This document shows positions 1-7,443 of a DNA stretch of 22,970 nt, in pieces. The notes under the pieces are model-generated. The model saw nothing but the letters and a program-made list of their open reading frames with translations, was not told where the DNA came from and made no database searches. Each line of letters opens with the position of its first letter. Within the stretch, counting starts at the first letter, position 1. The position numbers and the translations under genes are program-made. This stretch comes from Candidatus Rifleibacteriota bacterium. GTDB taxonomy: Bacteria > Riflebacteria > Ozemobacteria > Ozemobacterales > Ozemobacteraceae. Location of the stretch: positions 1 through 22,970 of the forward strand of contig JAKQOH010000147.1 in assembly GCA_029565415.1 (NCBI GenBank), written 5' to 3'.

Positions 1-1
1 G

Positions 2-625
2 ACCGGCATCGGCGGCGTGAAGGAAGTCGTCTTCTCGGTGCAGGGCGCCGGGGCGTTCGGCCGGCTCAAGTTCGAGAGCGGCGTTCACCGCGTTCAGCGC
101 GTGCCCGCGACCGAGGCGTCGGGGCGCATCCACACCTCGACCGTCACCGTCGCCGTGCTGCCCGAGGCGGAAGAAGTCGACGTGAAAATCGACGAGCGGG
201 AGCTGCGGATCGACGTGTTCCGTTCCTCCGGACCCGGCGGCCAGAGCGTGAATACGACCGACTCGGCCGTGCGCGTCACGCATATCCCCACCGGCATCGT
301 CATCAGCTGCCAGGACGAGAAGAGCCAGCACAAGAACAAGGCCAAGGCCCTCCGCATCCTGCGTTCGAAGCTGCTCGACAACGCCCGGGCCGAGCAGGAC
401 AAGGCCCGCGCCGAGGACCGGCGATCCCAGGTGGGCACCGGAGACCGCTCGGAGCGGGTCAGAACCTATAACTTCCCCCAGCAGCGGCTCACCGACCACC
501 GGATCGGCCTGACGCTGCACCGGCTCACCGAGATCGTCGAGGGCGACCTCGACGAGGTGGTCGATGCGCTGATCGTGGCCGACAACCTGCGCAAGCTCGA
601 AGCCGAAGGCGCAGCCGCCGTCTGA
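2..625 (+). CDS. prfA: Peptide chain release factor 1 (5' partial)
   Basis: This is the C-terminal two thirds of RF1, which reads UAA/UAG stop codons in the ribosomal A site and triggers peptidyl-tRNA hydrolysis. The frame is open to the left edge, so the start and the codon-recognition (PxT) region lie outside the window. Visible family landmarks are the stretch [16 protein letters not shown], then [14 protein letters not shown], then the catalytic [10 protein letters not shown] loop with the GGQ codons at 236-244, and the basic helix around [21 protein letters not shown]. The end, with the typical [12 protein letters not shown] motif, is complete. The gene is followed 7 bases later by prmC, which modifies the glutamine of this GGQ loop, so the pairing supports both calls. 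RF2 is less likely: the sequence and the prmC/tsaC neighbours match the usual prfA cluster. Confidence 0.96.
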   Translation, partial: TGIGGVKEVVFSVQGAGAFGRLKFESGVHRVQRVPATEASGRIHTSTVTVAVLPEAEEVDVKIDERELRIDVFRSSGPGGQSVNTTDSAVRVTHIPTGIVISCQDEKSQHKNKAKALRILRSKLLDNARAEQDKARAEDRRSQVGTGDRSERVRTYNFPQQRLTDHRIGLTLHRLTEIVEGDLDEVVDALIVADNLRKLEAEGAAAV

Positions 626-632
626 ACGCCTG

Positions 633-1493
633 ATGCTGACGGTTCGCGATCTGATGCGGGAAATGGTCGCCCGCCTCGAGGAGGCCGGCGTGTCCGAACC
701 CCGGCCCGGCGCTTCGCTGCTGCTTTCTGCGATCCTGCGCGTCGAGCGCGGCTTCCTGCCTCTCGTGTATGCCGACCCGGTGACCGAGGAGCAGACGCGT
801 ATCGCCCGCGACTGGACGGCCCGACGGTGCCGCCACGAGCCGGTGCAGTATGTCCTGGGACTCTGGGAGTTCACCGGGCGGATGCTGCATGTCGGTCCGG
901 GGGCGCTGATTCCGCGGCCCGAGACGGAGGAGTGGCTGGATCGTCTTGCAGATATTATATCAGACAGAATACATGTGGAGTGGCCCTGGACGTTCGCGGA
1001 TATCGGCACGGGAACAGGTGCCATCGGGTTGAGCCTGGCCTCCCGGTTCGCCAACGCGTTCGGCCTGCTCACGGATCTCTCTCCTGATGCGCTCGGGTGG
1101 GCGAAGCGGAATCTCGGGGTGTTTCCCGAAGCCGCCGGCCGTGTGGCCCTCGTGCAGGGGGACCTGACGACGATGCTGCGAGAAGGCGCACTCGACCTGC
1201 TCGTCTCGAATCCCCCCTACATATCCCGGGATGAGATGGCCGGCCTGATGCCGGATGTGAGGGACTGGGAACCCGCTCTTGCCCTCGACGGGGGAATCGG
1301 CGGGCTCGAGCCCTACCGGCTGCTGCTGGCCGATGCCCTTCGCGTGGTGCGGCACGGCGGCCTGGTTGCGGTCGAGCACGGCCACGGGCAGCGCCGGGCT
1401 CTCCTGGATCTTGCCGAACCCGCGCTCGAGCCCATCGAGATCTTCAGCGACGTGGCGGGCCTGGAACGATGCCTCGTCTGGAGACGAAGATGA
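633..1493 (+). CDS. prmC: Release factor glutamine N5-methyltransferase
   Basis: PrmC (HemK) transfers a methyl group from S-adenosylmethionine to the glutamine of the GGQ motif of RF1 and RF2, which raises termination efficiency. The 286-residue product has the usual size. An N-terminal helical substrate-binding domain comes first, with PRPETE at about residues 94-99. The SAM-binding motif is DIGTGTGAIG at 123-132. The catalytic NPPY tetrapeptide, within LVSNPPYIS, is at 193-196 and is diagnostic for glutamine/adenine N-methyltransferases. The ATG at 633 follows the prfA stop by 7 bases with no clear Shine-Dalgarno sequence, so translation is probably coupled to prfA. A short patch of A/T-ending codons (about 949-973) between the two domains stands out against the GC-rich background. 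Confidence 0.95.
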   Translation: MLTVRDLMREMVARLEEAGVSEPRPGASLLLSAILRVERGFLPLVYADPVTEEQTRIARDWTARRCRHEPVQYVLGLWEFTGRMLHVGPGALIPRPETEEWLDRLADIISDRIHVEWPWTFADIGTGTGAIGLSLASRFANAFGLLTDLSPDALGWAKRNLGVFPEAAGRVALVQGDLTTMLREGALDLLVSNPPYISRDEMAGLMPDVRDWEPALALDGGIGGLEPYRLLLADALRVVRHGGLVAVEHGHGQRRALLDLAEPALEPIEIFSDVAGLERCLVWRRR

Positions 1494-1494
1494 T

Positions 1495-2109
1495 ATGAAG
1501 CAAACGACAAGGACGATTCCCGAACTCCTCGCCGAGCCGGCCCTCTGGGCGGCCTTTGTCGCGGATATGCAGAGCGGCGGCGTGGCGGTGCTGCCAACGG
1601 ACACGCTGTATGGGCTTGCGGCGGATGCCGGGAGCCCGGCCGGGGTGCGGGCGATCTACGACGCGAAGGGGAGGGGGGAGGAAAAGCCCCTGATCCTTTT
1701 CCTGCCCGATGCCGAAGGTCTCTCCAGGCTCGGCATTACCCCGGAACCGCGTGTGCGGCGGCTTCTCGACCGCCACTGGCCAGGGGGATTCACGGCGGTG
1801 TTCGCCCTGTCAGGGCGTCCGCTGCCGGCGTTCGAGTTTCCCAGCCTCGGTGTCCGCGTGCCGAACCATCCGGAGTTGCTCCAATTGCTGCGCAGATACC
1901 CGGGCGGCCTGTTGACGACGAGCGCGAACAAATCCGGGCTGCCGCCGCTTCCGGATGCCGCTTCCATCATCGAGACGTTCGGGCCGGCCGTGGCCTGGGT
2001 GCTGGATGGCGGTCGTCTCGAACCATCGCCGCCATCCACCGTTGCCGACGTGTCCGTCTGGCCCCCCCGCATTCTCCGGCAGGGAAAGATTCTGCTGGAT
2101 CTTTCCTGA
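1495..2109 (+). CDS. L-threonylcarbamoyladenylate synthase (TsaC/Sua5/YwlC family)
   Basis: The 204-residue protein belongs to the YrdC/Sua5 fold. This enzyme makes threonylcarbamoyl-AMP from threonine, bicarbonate and ATP, the first step of t6A formation at position 37 of ANN-decoding tRNAs. Family motifs are seen in order: PTDTLYGLAADA at about residue 34, the basic KGRGEEKPL segment near 58-66, a WPGGFTAVF core segment, the SAN motif in LLTTSANKSG, and PSTVADV near the end. The length fits the single-domain TsaC type, with no C-terminal Sua5 extension. The ATG at 1495 is one base after the prmC stop, so the start probably depends on coupling. The frame is open further upstream, but that part lies inside prmC and shows no homology. 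The order prfA-prmC-tsaC/ywlC is a widespread conserved cluster. Confidence 0.92.
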   Translation: MKQTTRTIPELLAEPALWAAFVADMQSGGVAVLPTDTLYGLAADAGSPAGVRAIYDAKGRGEEKPLILFLPDAEGLSRLGITPEPRVRRLLDRHWPGGFTAVFALSGRPLPAFEFPSLGVRVPNHPELLQLLRRYPGGLLTTSANKSGLPPLPDAASIIETFGPAVAWVLDGGRLEPSPPSTVADVSVWPPRILRQGKILLDLS

Positions 2110-2110
2110 T

Positions 2111-2142
2111 TTTCCACCGCTCCGGTCCGGGTATGGTAGAAT
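2111..2142 (+). promoter_or_regulatory. Candidate promoter of the chemoreceptor gene
   Basis: A sigma70-like extended -10 is present: TG at 2134-2135, one base, then TAGAAT at 2137-2142 (5 of 6 matches to TATAAT). The only upstream -35-like hexamer is TTTCCA at 2111-2116, with a long 20-base spacer, so promoter strength would rest on the extended -10. It lies 18 bases before the ATG at 2161, giving a very short leader. The same nine-base pattern TGnTAGAAT recurs before the HEAT-repeat gene. This is inferred from sequence only. Confidence 0.35.
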
Positions 2143-2160
2143 GAGCGCCGCCGAACAGCC

Positions 2161-3540
2161 ATGAACAAGATTCCGCTTCAGACGAGACTCATCATCCTGC
2201 TCGTGATCGCCCTGCTGATCCCGATCGCGGGGGCGAACATGATCCTCTGGAAAGCGCGCCAGGTGACCGACCAGCGCAGCGTCGTCCTCGCCATCAAAGC
2301 GCTTCCCGGACAGGCCGAATCGAAACTCGATATCATCGAATACGTCGATTCCTCCCAGAACAAGCTGCGACTGCTCGATGAAGGCCTCGAGCGGCTTGCA
2401 TGGTGGTCGCGGGTGTATCTGATCGGATCGATCGTCTTCCTGCCTCTCGCCGTGATGGCTTTCCTGGGCTTCGTTTCCGTCGTCCTCGGGCCCCTGCGGG
2501 ACGTCCTCGACCGACTGTCCCAGTTCCGGAACGACGGCACCCCGGCGAAGGAGGTCGACCTCCTCGCCTGCGCCTCCGAGTTCGATCGGTTCCTGGTGAC
2601 GGCTCGCAACGTCCTCAGCGAGACGCGGTCGATCGCTTCGGAGCTGCGGATCAAGCTCGAACCGCTGACGAACATGGTTGTGTTTTCCGACGAGAACGTG
2701 AGCGCCTTCTTCACGGATGTCCAGGAAATATCGCGTAGTTCTAATTATATAGCAAACACTCTTGAATCTACAACGGCGAGCATCCAGGAAGTCTCGACGT
2801 CCGCGCAGACGATCGCCGATCGTTCCCAGAAAGCGGCCCAGGACAGCGGTGAGGCGTCGAAGGTCGCTTCGTCCGGAGGCTCCGCCGTCACCGAGACGAT
2901 CGGCACGATGGAGGCGGTCAAGGACGAGGTGCTCGCCCTCGAGGATGTCATCGAAAATCTGAACTCGGCCAGCAAGCAGATCGGCGAGATCGTCAACACG
3001 ATCACGAACATCGCCTACCAGACGAACCTGCTCGCCCTGAACGCCGCCATCGAGGCGGCCCGCGCGGGGGAGCACGGCCAGGGCTTCACCGTCGTCGCCG
3101 AGGAGGTTCGCAAGCTGGCCGAAGAGTCGGGCGAGGCGGCCGAGGATATCGGCAAGAAGGTCAAGGGGATGCTCGAGAAGACCGGCATCGCCGTCCAGAC
3201 GATCAACAAGGGCACGACGAAGGTCATCGACGGCGTCAACGTGGCCAACGTGGCCGGCAACAACCTCACCCTGATCGTCTCCTCGGTCACGAACGTCAAC
3301 CGCATGATCCAGGAGATCAGCAACGCCAGCCGGGAGCAGTCGGCCAATATCGACTCCCTGCGCCACAGTATCGAAAGCATCTCGGGCGCGACGAAAATCA
3401 CGTCCGAAGGCACGAAACGCGTCGCGAGCGCCGTCAACGAGCAACTCAATTATATTCGCCAATATGTAGCCACGACGAAGGAGCTGCTGACCCTCGTCCA
3501 GCTCATGGGCGACATGCTCGACAAGTTCAACTTCCGCTGA
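2161..3540 (+). CDS. Methyl-accepting chemotaxis protein with small periplasmic region
   Basis: This 459-residue receptor signals to a CheA/CheW array. Membrane segments are visible at about residues 9-29 ([19 protein letters not shown]) and about 85-108. The extracytoplasmic part between them is only about 50 residues, too small for a Cache or four-helix sensor domain. Residues about 111-151 (starting [12 protein letters not shown], ending near [13 protein letters not shown]) look like a divergent HAMP. The rest is the coiled-coil signalling domain, with the hairpin tip at about 283-321 carrying [21 protein letters not shown] followed by the usual [14 protein letters not shown], which binds CheA/CheW. 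No C-terminal methyltransferase-tethering pentapeptide is seen; the protein ends DKFNFR. No che gene is nearby, so it is probably an orphan receptor. It has its own candidate promoter and no clear ribosome-binding site. The ligand is unknown. Confidence 0.9.
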   Translation: MNKIPLQTRLIILLVIALLIPIAGANMILWKARQVTDQRSVVLAIKALPGQAESKLDIIEYVDSSQNKLRLLDEGLERLAWWSRVYLIGSIVFLPLAVMAFLGFVSVVLGPLRDVLDRLSQFRNDGTPAKEVDLLACASEFDRFLVTARNVLSETRSIASELRIKLEPLTNMVVFSDENVSAFFTDVQEISRSSNYIANTLESTTASIQEVSTSAQTIADRSQKAAQDSGEASKVASSGGSAVTETIGTMEAVKDEVLALEDVIENLNSASKQIGEIVNTITNIAYQTNLLALNAAIEAARAGEHGQGFTVVAEEVRKLAEESGEAAEDIGKKVKGMLEKTGIAVQTINKGTTKVIDGVNVANVAGNNLTLIVSSVTNVNRMIQEISNASREQSANIDSLRHSIESISGATKITSEGTKRVASAVNEQLNYIRQYVATTKELLTLVQLMGDMLDKFNFR

Positions 3541-3676
3541 CCCCCGCACCGGAACCGCGCATCCCCCTATCTCGCATAGGCACAATGGGCGCGGGTGTCG
3601 TTCCGTCACCCTCCGCGTCCAGGGCAACCTGAGGAGCTGGATGGGTCGGAAACTCCAGCAAAAGGAGAGTATCTGG

Positions 3677-3726
3677 ATTTCATCTGCGCCATCTGCGTCA
3701 TCTGCGGATCGGTTCTCGTCGCGAAA
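3677..3726 (+). repeat. Dispersed repeat element with three tandem 9-mers
   Basis: After ATTT at 3677-3680 come three tandem 9-base units, CATCTGCGC, CATCTGCGT and CATCTGCGG (3681-3707), followed by ATCGGTTCTCGTCGCGAAA. A second copy lies in reverse orientation at 9611-9642. It has the same flanks (three mismatches in the 32 shared bases) but only one 9-mer. The two copies therefore differ by exactly two repeat units. The pattern resembles the ATCTGCG-type intergenic repeats that I recall from many large bacterial genomes. Its function is unknown. Confidence 0.8.
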
Positions 3727-3824
3727 TGCGTGTCGTCCTGCGGTGATTCGTTTCTTCCGGCTCCCGGGAGGTGTTTTTTCGATCGGGGGTCAGGGTTTGG
3801 CTGCAATCTGCCGATGATCTGACT

Positions 3825-3829
3825 GGAGG
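3825..3829 (+). promoter_or_regulatory. Shine-Dalgarno sequence of rlmN
   Basis: GGAGG lies six bases before the ATG at 3836. It fixes the rlmN start, which is otherwise preceded by a long non-coding gap. Confidence 0.8.
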
Positions 3830-3835
3830 CTCATC

Positions 3836-4870
3836 ATGTCCCAGCGTCCCTTACTGTCCCTTTCACTCGAAGAATTCTCCGCCGAACTCGAGACCATCGG
3901 TCTGGAGCCGTTCCGCGCCCGTCAGGTGTGGGAATGGATCTTCCAGAAACAGGTGTTCGAGTTCGATGCCATGACCAACCTGTCGAAGGATGCCCGGGCG
4001 AAGCTCACCGAGCGGTTTCCCTCGATCCTGCCCCGCGAGGCCCAGCGGCTCGTCGATCCCGACGGCACCGTCAAGATCGCGGCGGCCCTCGCCGACGGCG
4101 AACGGGTCGAGGCGGTCGCGCTTCCCGGCGACGAGGAAGAAGGACTGACCTTCTGTCTTTCGACCCAGGCCGGCTGCCCGATCGGCTGCGCCTTCTGTCG
4201 GACGGGGGCGGGCGGGTTCCGCCGCCACCTGACGCGGGACGAGATCCTGCTCCAGGTGCTCATGCTGATCCGCGCCATGCGCCGCAAGCCCACGAATATC
4301 GTGTTCATGGGCATGGGCGAACCATTCCTCAACCGCGTCGCCCTGTTCGGGGCGATCGACGTGATGACCAATCCCAAGGGACTCGGTCTCGCCACGCGCC
4401 GGATCACGATCTCGACGGCCGGCGTCGTCGACGGCATCCGGGAACTGGCCGAGCGACCCGGTGAAGTGAACCTCGCCGTATCGCTGCATGTGGCCGACGA
4501 CAAGACGCGCGACCGGCTCGTTCCGATCAACCGCAAGTATCCGCTCGCGAAGTTGCGGGCCGCCGTCGCCGGGTATATCGAGCGCACGGGCCGCCGCGTG
4601 ACCTTCGAGGTCGTGTTGCTGAAGCAGGAGAACGACCAGCTCAACGACGCTCTCAACCTGGCCGCCTTCTGCGAGGGGCTGACCTGCCACGTGAATCTGT
4701 TGCGGTTCAACGCGTTTCCGGGTTCACCCTTCAAGCCCTCCGACGAGGCGACGGAAAAAGAGTTCAGGAAAGTGCTCAAGAAAGCCGGTATCCCGGTGAC
4801 GGTGCGCCGTTCCCGCGGTCAGACGATCCTGGCGGCCTGCGGCCAGCTTTCTGGAAAAACGGGGAAGTAA
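3836..4870 (+). CDS. rlmN: Dual-specificity RNA methyltransferase RlmN
   Basis: RlmN is a radical-SAM enzyme that methylates C2 of A2503 in 23S rRNA and A37 in some tRNAs. The 344-residue product has the normal length. The iron-sulfur cluster cysteines form CPIGCAFC (C114, C118, C121), inside the family context LSTQAGC...TGAGGF. Further landmarks are VFMGMGEPFLN, the STAGVV segment, LAVSLH, the central NQLN-like segment ENDQLND, and the C-terminal AACGQL with C335, the cysteine that is methylated during catalysis. Only the usual cysteine-dependent architecture is present, so RlmN is preferred over Cfr, which confers resistance by C8 methylation. The start is set by a GGAGG six bases upstream. 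It leads a tight gene run: the next ATG is three bases after its stop. Confidence 0.95.
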   Translation: MSQRPLLSLSLEEFSAELETIGLEPFRARQVWEWIFQKQVFEFDAMTNLSKDARAKLTERFPSILPREAQRLVDPDGTVKIAAALADGERVEAVALPGDEEEGLTFCLSTQAGCPIGCAFCRTGAGGFRRHLTRDEILLQVLMLIRAMRRKPTNIVFMGMGEPFLNRVALFGAIDVMTNPKGLGLATRRITISTAGVVDGIRELAERPGEVNLAVSLHVADDKTRDRLVPINRKYPLAKLRAAVAGYIERTGRRVTFEVVLLKQENDQLNDALNLAAFCEGLTCHVNLLRFNAFPGSPFKPSDEATEKEFRKVLKKAGIPVTVRRSRGQTILAACGQLSGKTGK

Positions 4871-4873
4871 CCG

Positions 4874-6076
4874 ATGGCGAAGAAAGAATCCTGCCTGCTG
4901 ATCCTGGTCAAGATGGTGCTGTTGATGGCCCTTCTCGTGGCCGGTGTCATCGCGGGCGTTTTCTACGCGAAGGACCGGCTCAACGAGTTCTTCAACCGCG
5001 GCGACAACGTCGAGGTGCCGGATTTCCGCGGCAAGCACCTCCTGACCGTGTTCAAGGAAAAGCCGGCCGAGCTGATCATCGAGAAGCGCGATGAGAAGTT
5101 CGATCCGCGCTATCCCAAGGACTATGTCATCGCGCAGTATCCCGATCCGGGAACGCGCGTGAAGCCGAACAAAAAAGTGTTGCTCACGATCTCGATGGGC
5201 AGCAAGATGGTTGCGGTGCCCGATCTGGTCGACAAGAGCCCGCGTGAGGCCGAACTGGCGCTGCTCAATGCACAGCTCAAGGAAGGAAATCGCTCCTACA
5301 TCGCCACTTCGCGCGTTCGCCGGGATCGCATCGTCGCCCAGTCTCCGCTTCCCTCGAACGAGCGTGAAACGCAGGGCAACGTCGATCTGCTGGTCAGCCT
5401 CGGAACCGGCCAGTCCCGTTCCCCGCTGCCGAGCCTGATCGGAAAGACCCTTCCCGACGCGAAGACCAATCTCCAGGGGTGGGGGCTCCGTGAAGGGAAG
5501 ATCCTGTTCCGGCGCGATCCGAACCGGCCGAAAATGCAGGTCATCGCCACCCGACCTACGCCATACGAGCAGGTTGCCGAAGGGACGCCCGTGGACCTGT
5601 TGGTTTCGAACGGCAGTGACCCCGACACCGGCTCTGCCGAGGAGTTCAAGCGGTTCGAGTTCGTCGATGCGGCGCCCATCCAGAGTGAGTCGGCTGAGCC
5701 GGCGGCAAAAACGGCGGACAAGCCCGCTGCCAAGCCCGCAAAGCCTGCCGACGTGCCGCCGCCCCCGCGCATCCTGCTGGCCGACGAACCGGAGCCGGAA
5801 GTGCCGCCCCAGGTTCTTCCCCCGGTGCCCGAGCCGGCCGCCGAAACACCCGCTCCGGCAGCCGTTCCCAAGGCGACGGTGACTTTCGTGATGCCCGACG
5901 GGTTCATGCCCAAGGAAGTCAAATTCTTCCAGGTGTCTCCGCAGGGCCGCCAGCAGGTGTATGCCGGCACCCACAAGCCGCTCGATCAGATCCGGGTCGA
6001 CGTGCCGCGGATTCCCGACAGCAAGGTGCAGATCTACATCAACGACGTGCCGATCGAAGATCGGCCGGTCCAGTGA
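4874..6076 (+). CDS. Membrane-anchored protein with three PASTA domains
   Basis: The 400-residue protein has a short positive N-terminus, one membrane helix at about 10-30, and then a large part predicted to be outside the cytoplasmic membrane. Three PASTA repeats are visible: about 47-109 (VEVPDFRGK to LLTISMGS), 113-178 (VAVPDLVDKSP to LLVSLGTG) and 183-248 (SPLPSLIGKTL to LLVSNGS). Each begins with the VPDL-type strand and ends with the strand plus G. A proline/alanine/glutamate-rich linker (about 275-340) leads to a C-terminal domain of about 55 residues that I do not recognise. PASTA domains bind peptidoglycan fragments or other cell-wall ligands, usually fused to PknB-type kinases. Here the kinase-like domain is a separate gene just downstream, so the pair looks like a split PknB. 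The start codon is three bases after the rlmN stop. Confidence 0.85.
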   Translation: MAKKESCLLILVKMVLLMALLVAGVIAGVFYAKDRLNEFFNRGDNVEVPDFRGKHLLTVFKEKPAELIIEKRDEKFDPRYPKDYVIAQYPDPGTRVKPNKKVLLTISMGSKMVAVPDLVDKSPREAELALLNAQLKEGNRSYIATSRVRRDRIVAQSPLPSNERETQGNVDLLVSLGTGQSRSPLPSLIGKTLPDAKTNLQGWGLREGKILFRRDPNRPKMQVIATRPTPYEQVAEGTPVDLLVSNGSDPDTGSAEEFKRFEFVDAAPIQSESAEPAAKTADKPAAKPAKPADVPPPPRILLADEPEPEVPPQVLPPVPEPAAETPAPAAVPKATVTFVMPDGFMPKEVKFFQVSPQGRQQVYAGTHKPLDQIRVDVPRIPDSKVQIYINDVPIEDRPVQ

Positions 6077-6125
6077 CGAAGCGCCCGCGGCCAACCGCGA
6101 GAGACGTGGGGAGGCAGATGCCATC

Positions 6126-7436
6126 ATGATTGGAACGATCATCAACGACAAATTCGAGATCAAGCAGACGCTCGCCGAGAGCCACATGTACGATGTCTAC
6201 CAGGCGGTCGAGCGCGAGACCGGCATGCCGGTCGCCGTCAAGCTGCTTCATGCCGAAATGGCCGAGAGCCAGGAGCGGGTGAAGGCGTTCAGCGAGGAAG
6301 TGCGCATGATCGCCGGCCTGAACCACCCCTCCCTCGCCCAGGTGCTCGATTTCGACGTCCACGACGGCCGCCCCTACTGCGTCACCGAGTTCATCGAAGG
6401 GAAGGATCTGCGCGACGGGATTCGCGGGGACCGGCCGATCTCCTTCTTCGACGCCTGCCGTGCGATCCAGCAGCTTGCCGTGCTGCTCCAGCACGCGTGC
6501 GATCAGAAACTGGCCGTGCGGACGATCAAGTTGTCGAACATCCTGCGCACGAACACCGGCCTGGTCAAAGTGCTCTCTTTCTCGCTGCCCCGGCTGCGGC
6601 TGGTTGGCGGTGCCGGCGACGAGACTGGCGGTATCCAGTCCGATCTCTTCTTCCTCGGAACCACGCTGTTCGAGCTTCTTGCCGGGGAATCTCCGATGCG
6701 AAAGCGCGGCGGCATCAACGAAATATGGGATGACAAGCTACGGCAGGCACTCCGGATCCGGCACTCTCAGTTGACCCCCGAACAGATCGACATGGTCGTC
6801 GCGTTCGTCGAGCGCACGCTGACCCGCGAAGTGAAGAACCGGTTTTCGGATCACGCGGCTTTCCTGATCGGCCTGTCAGATCTGATGCACGTTTCGGGCG
6901 ATGCCGAGCGCAACGAGCGCGATCTGAAGCGCCGACGCCTTTCCAACGCCTCGGACGTCGTCGATGCCTTCAACGGCCGGATGGCCCAGACAACGGCCGC
7001 CGCCGTCGGGGCGGTTCCAGCCCCCGCGCTCCAGGCGGCGAACGAGGGTGGATCGATGGCCGCCGCGGCCCGCCGCACGGGCGGGGCAAAGGTGGTTCCT
7101 CTCACCAGATCCGCGACAGCCACCGCTTCGACGGCCGGGACCGGCGTCGGCTTCGTCGGCTCCGCCGCGCTGGCCGTCGCTGCCGAGACCGAGCCCTCTC
7201 CCGCTTCGACTCTCTGTCCGGCCGAGGAGATGCAGCTTCGCGGAGATCGCGAGGGGGCGGCGAAACCCGTTCTGCGGCTCTTGAACTCGGCCAAAGATCG
7301 GGCCGAAGCGGCTTCTCCGACGGGAAAAATATGGCAGAATATTGAAGAGCAGCCGTGGGTCCGTCATCCCTACGCCACGATCGGCATCGGCGGCTTCCTG
7401 CTCGTCGTGTTCGTGCTGCTCCTGATCTTCTGGTGA
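6126..7436 (+). CDS. Tail-anchored protein kinase-like protein, probable pseudokinase
   Basis: The 436-residue protein starts with a Ser/Thr-kinase fold (about 8-255). The VAVK lysine (K39), an alpha-C glutamate (E57 or E58), the catalytic-loop asparagine (N138) and the alpha-F aspartate in QSDLFFLGTTLFELLAG (D173) are kept. The glycine-rich loop is degenerate (LAESHMYDVY). HRDLKPxN has become VRTIKLSN (the catalytic Asp is now T133). DFG has become SFS at 151-153, so the metal-binding Asp is missing. By family knowledge this should abolish phosphotransfer. A disordered Ala/Thr-rich linker leads to one membrane helix at about 415-436, the very C-terminus, so the kinase domain should face the cytoplasm. 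GGGGAGG (6108-6114) lies 11 bases before the ATG. It sits 49 bases after the PASTA gene and 7 before rpe. It is inferred to be a PASTA-linked signalling scaffold. Confidence 0.85.
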   Translation: MIGTIINDKFEIKQTLAESHMYDVYQAVERETGMPVAVKLLHAEMAESQERVKAFSEEVRMIAGLNHPSLAQVLDFDVHDGRPYCVTEFIEGKDLRDGIRGDRPISFFDACRAIQQLAVLLQHACDQKLAVRTIKLSNILRTNTGLVKVLSFSLPRLRLVGGAGDETGGIQSDLFFLGTTLFELLAGESPMRKRGGINEIWDDKLRQALRIRHSQLTPEQIDMVVAFVERTLTREVKNRFSDHAAFLIGLSDLMHVSGDAERNERDLKRRRLSNASDVVDAFNGRMAQTTAAAVGAVPAPALQAANEGGSMAAAARRTGGAKVVPLTRSATATASTAGTGVGFVGSAALAVAAETEPSPASTLCPAEEMQLRGDREGAAKPVLRLLNSAKDRAEAASPTGKIWQNIEEQPWVRHPYATIGIGGFLLVVFVLLLIFW

Positions 7437-7443
7437 GCCGTCG

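Larger units (their letters stand above)
3541..3835. other. Intergenic region with dispersed tandem-repeat element
   Basis: These 295 bases lie between the chemoreceptor gene and rlmN. They hold the ATCTGCG tandem-repeat element (3677-3726, listed separately) and the rlmN Shine-Dalgarno sequence. A CTCCCGGGAG palindrome at 3761-3770 is followed closely by six T (3774-3779), which would be a poor terminator because the stem has almost no loop. No convincing gene or promoter for rlmN was found. Short open frames here read FICAICVICG-like peptides, a translation of the repeat rather than a protein. Confidence 0.6.

Noticed and set aside
1810..3627. 605-codon open frame on the - strand opposite the chemoreceptor gene
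   Set aside because: It overlaps the receptor and part of tsaC fully in antisense; the repeated Asp/Gly/Leu-rich sequence is the mirror of receptor heptads.
3761..3779. CTCCCGGGAG palindrome followed by six T, as a terminator before rlmN
   Set aside because: The dyad has no loop, so the real stem is only about three base pairs, and the T-run is offset by three bases. It is also about 220 bases after the receptor stop.
3595..3822. Small ORF containing FICAICVICGS
   Set aside because: The frame is created by the ATCTGCG tandem repeat; this peptide type recurs as a spurious protein wherever such repeats occur.
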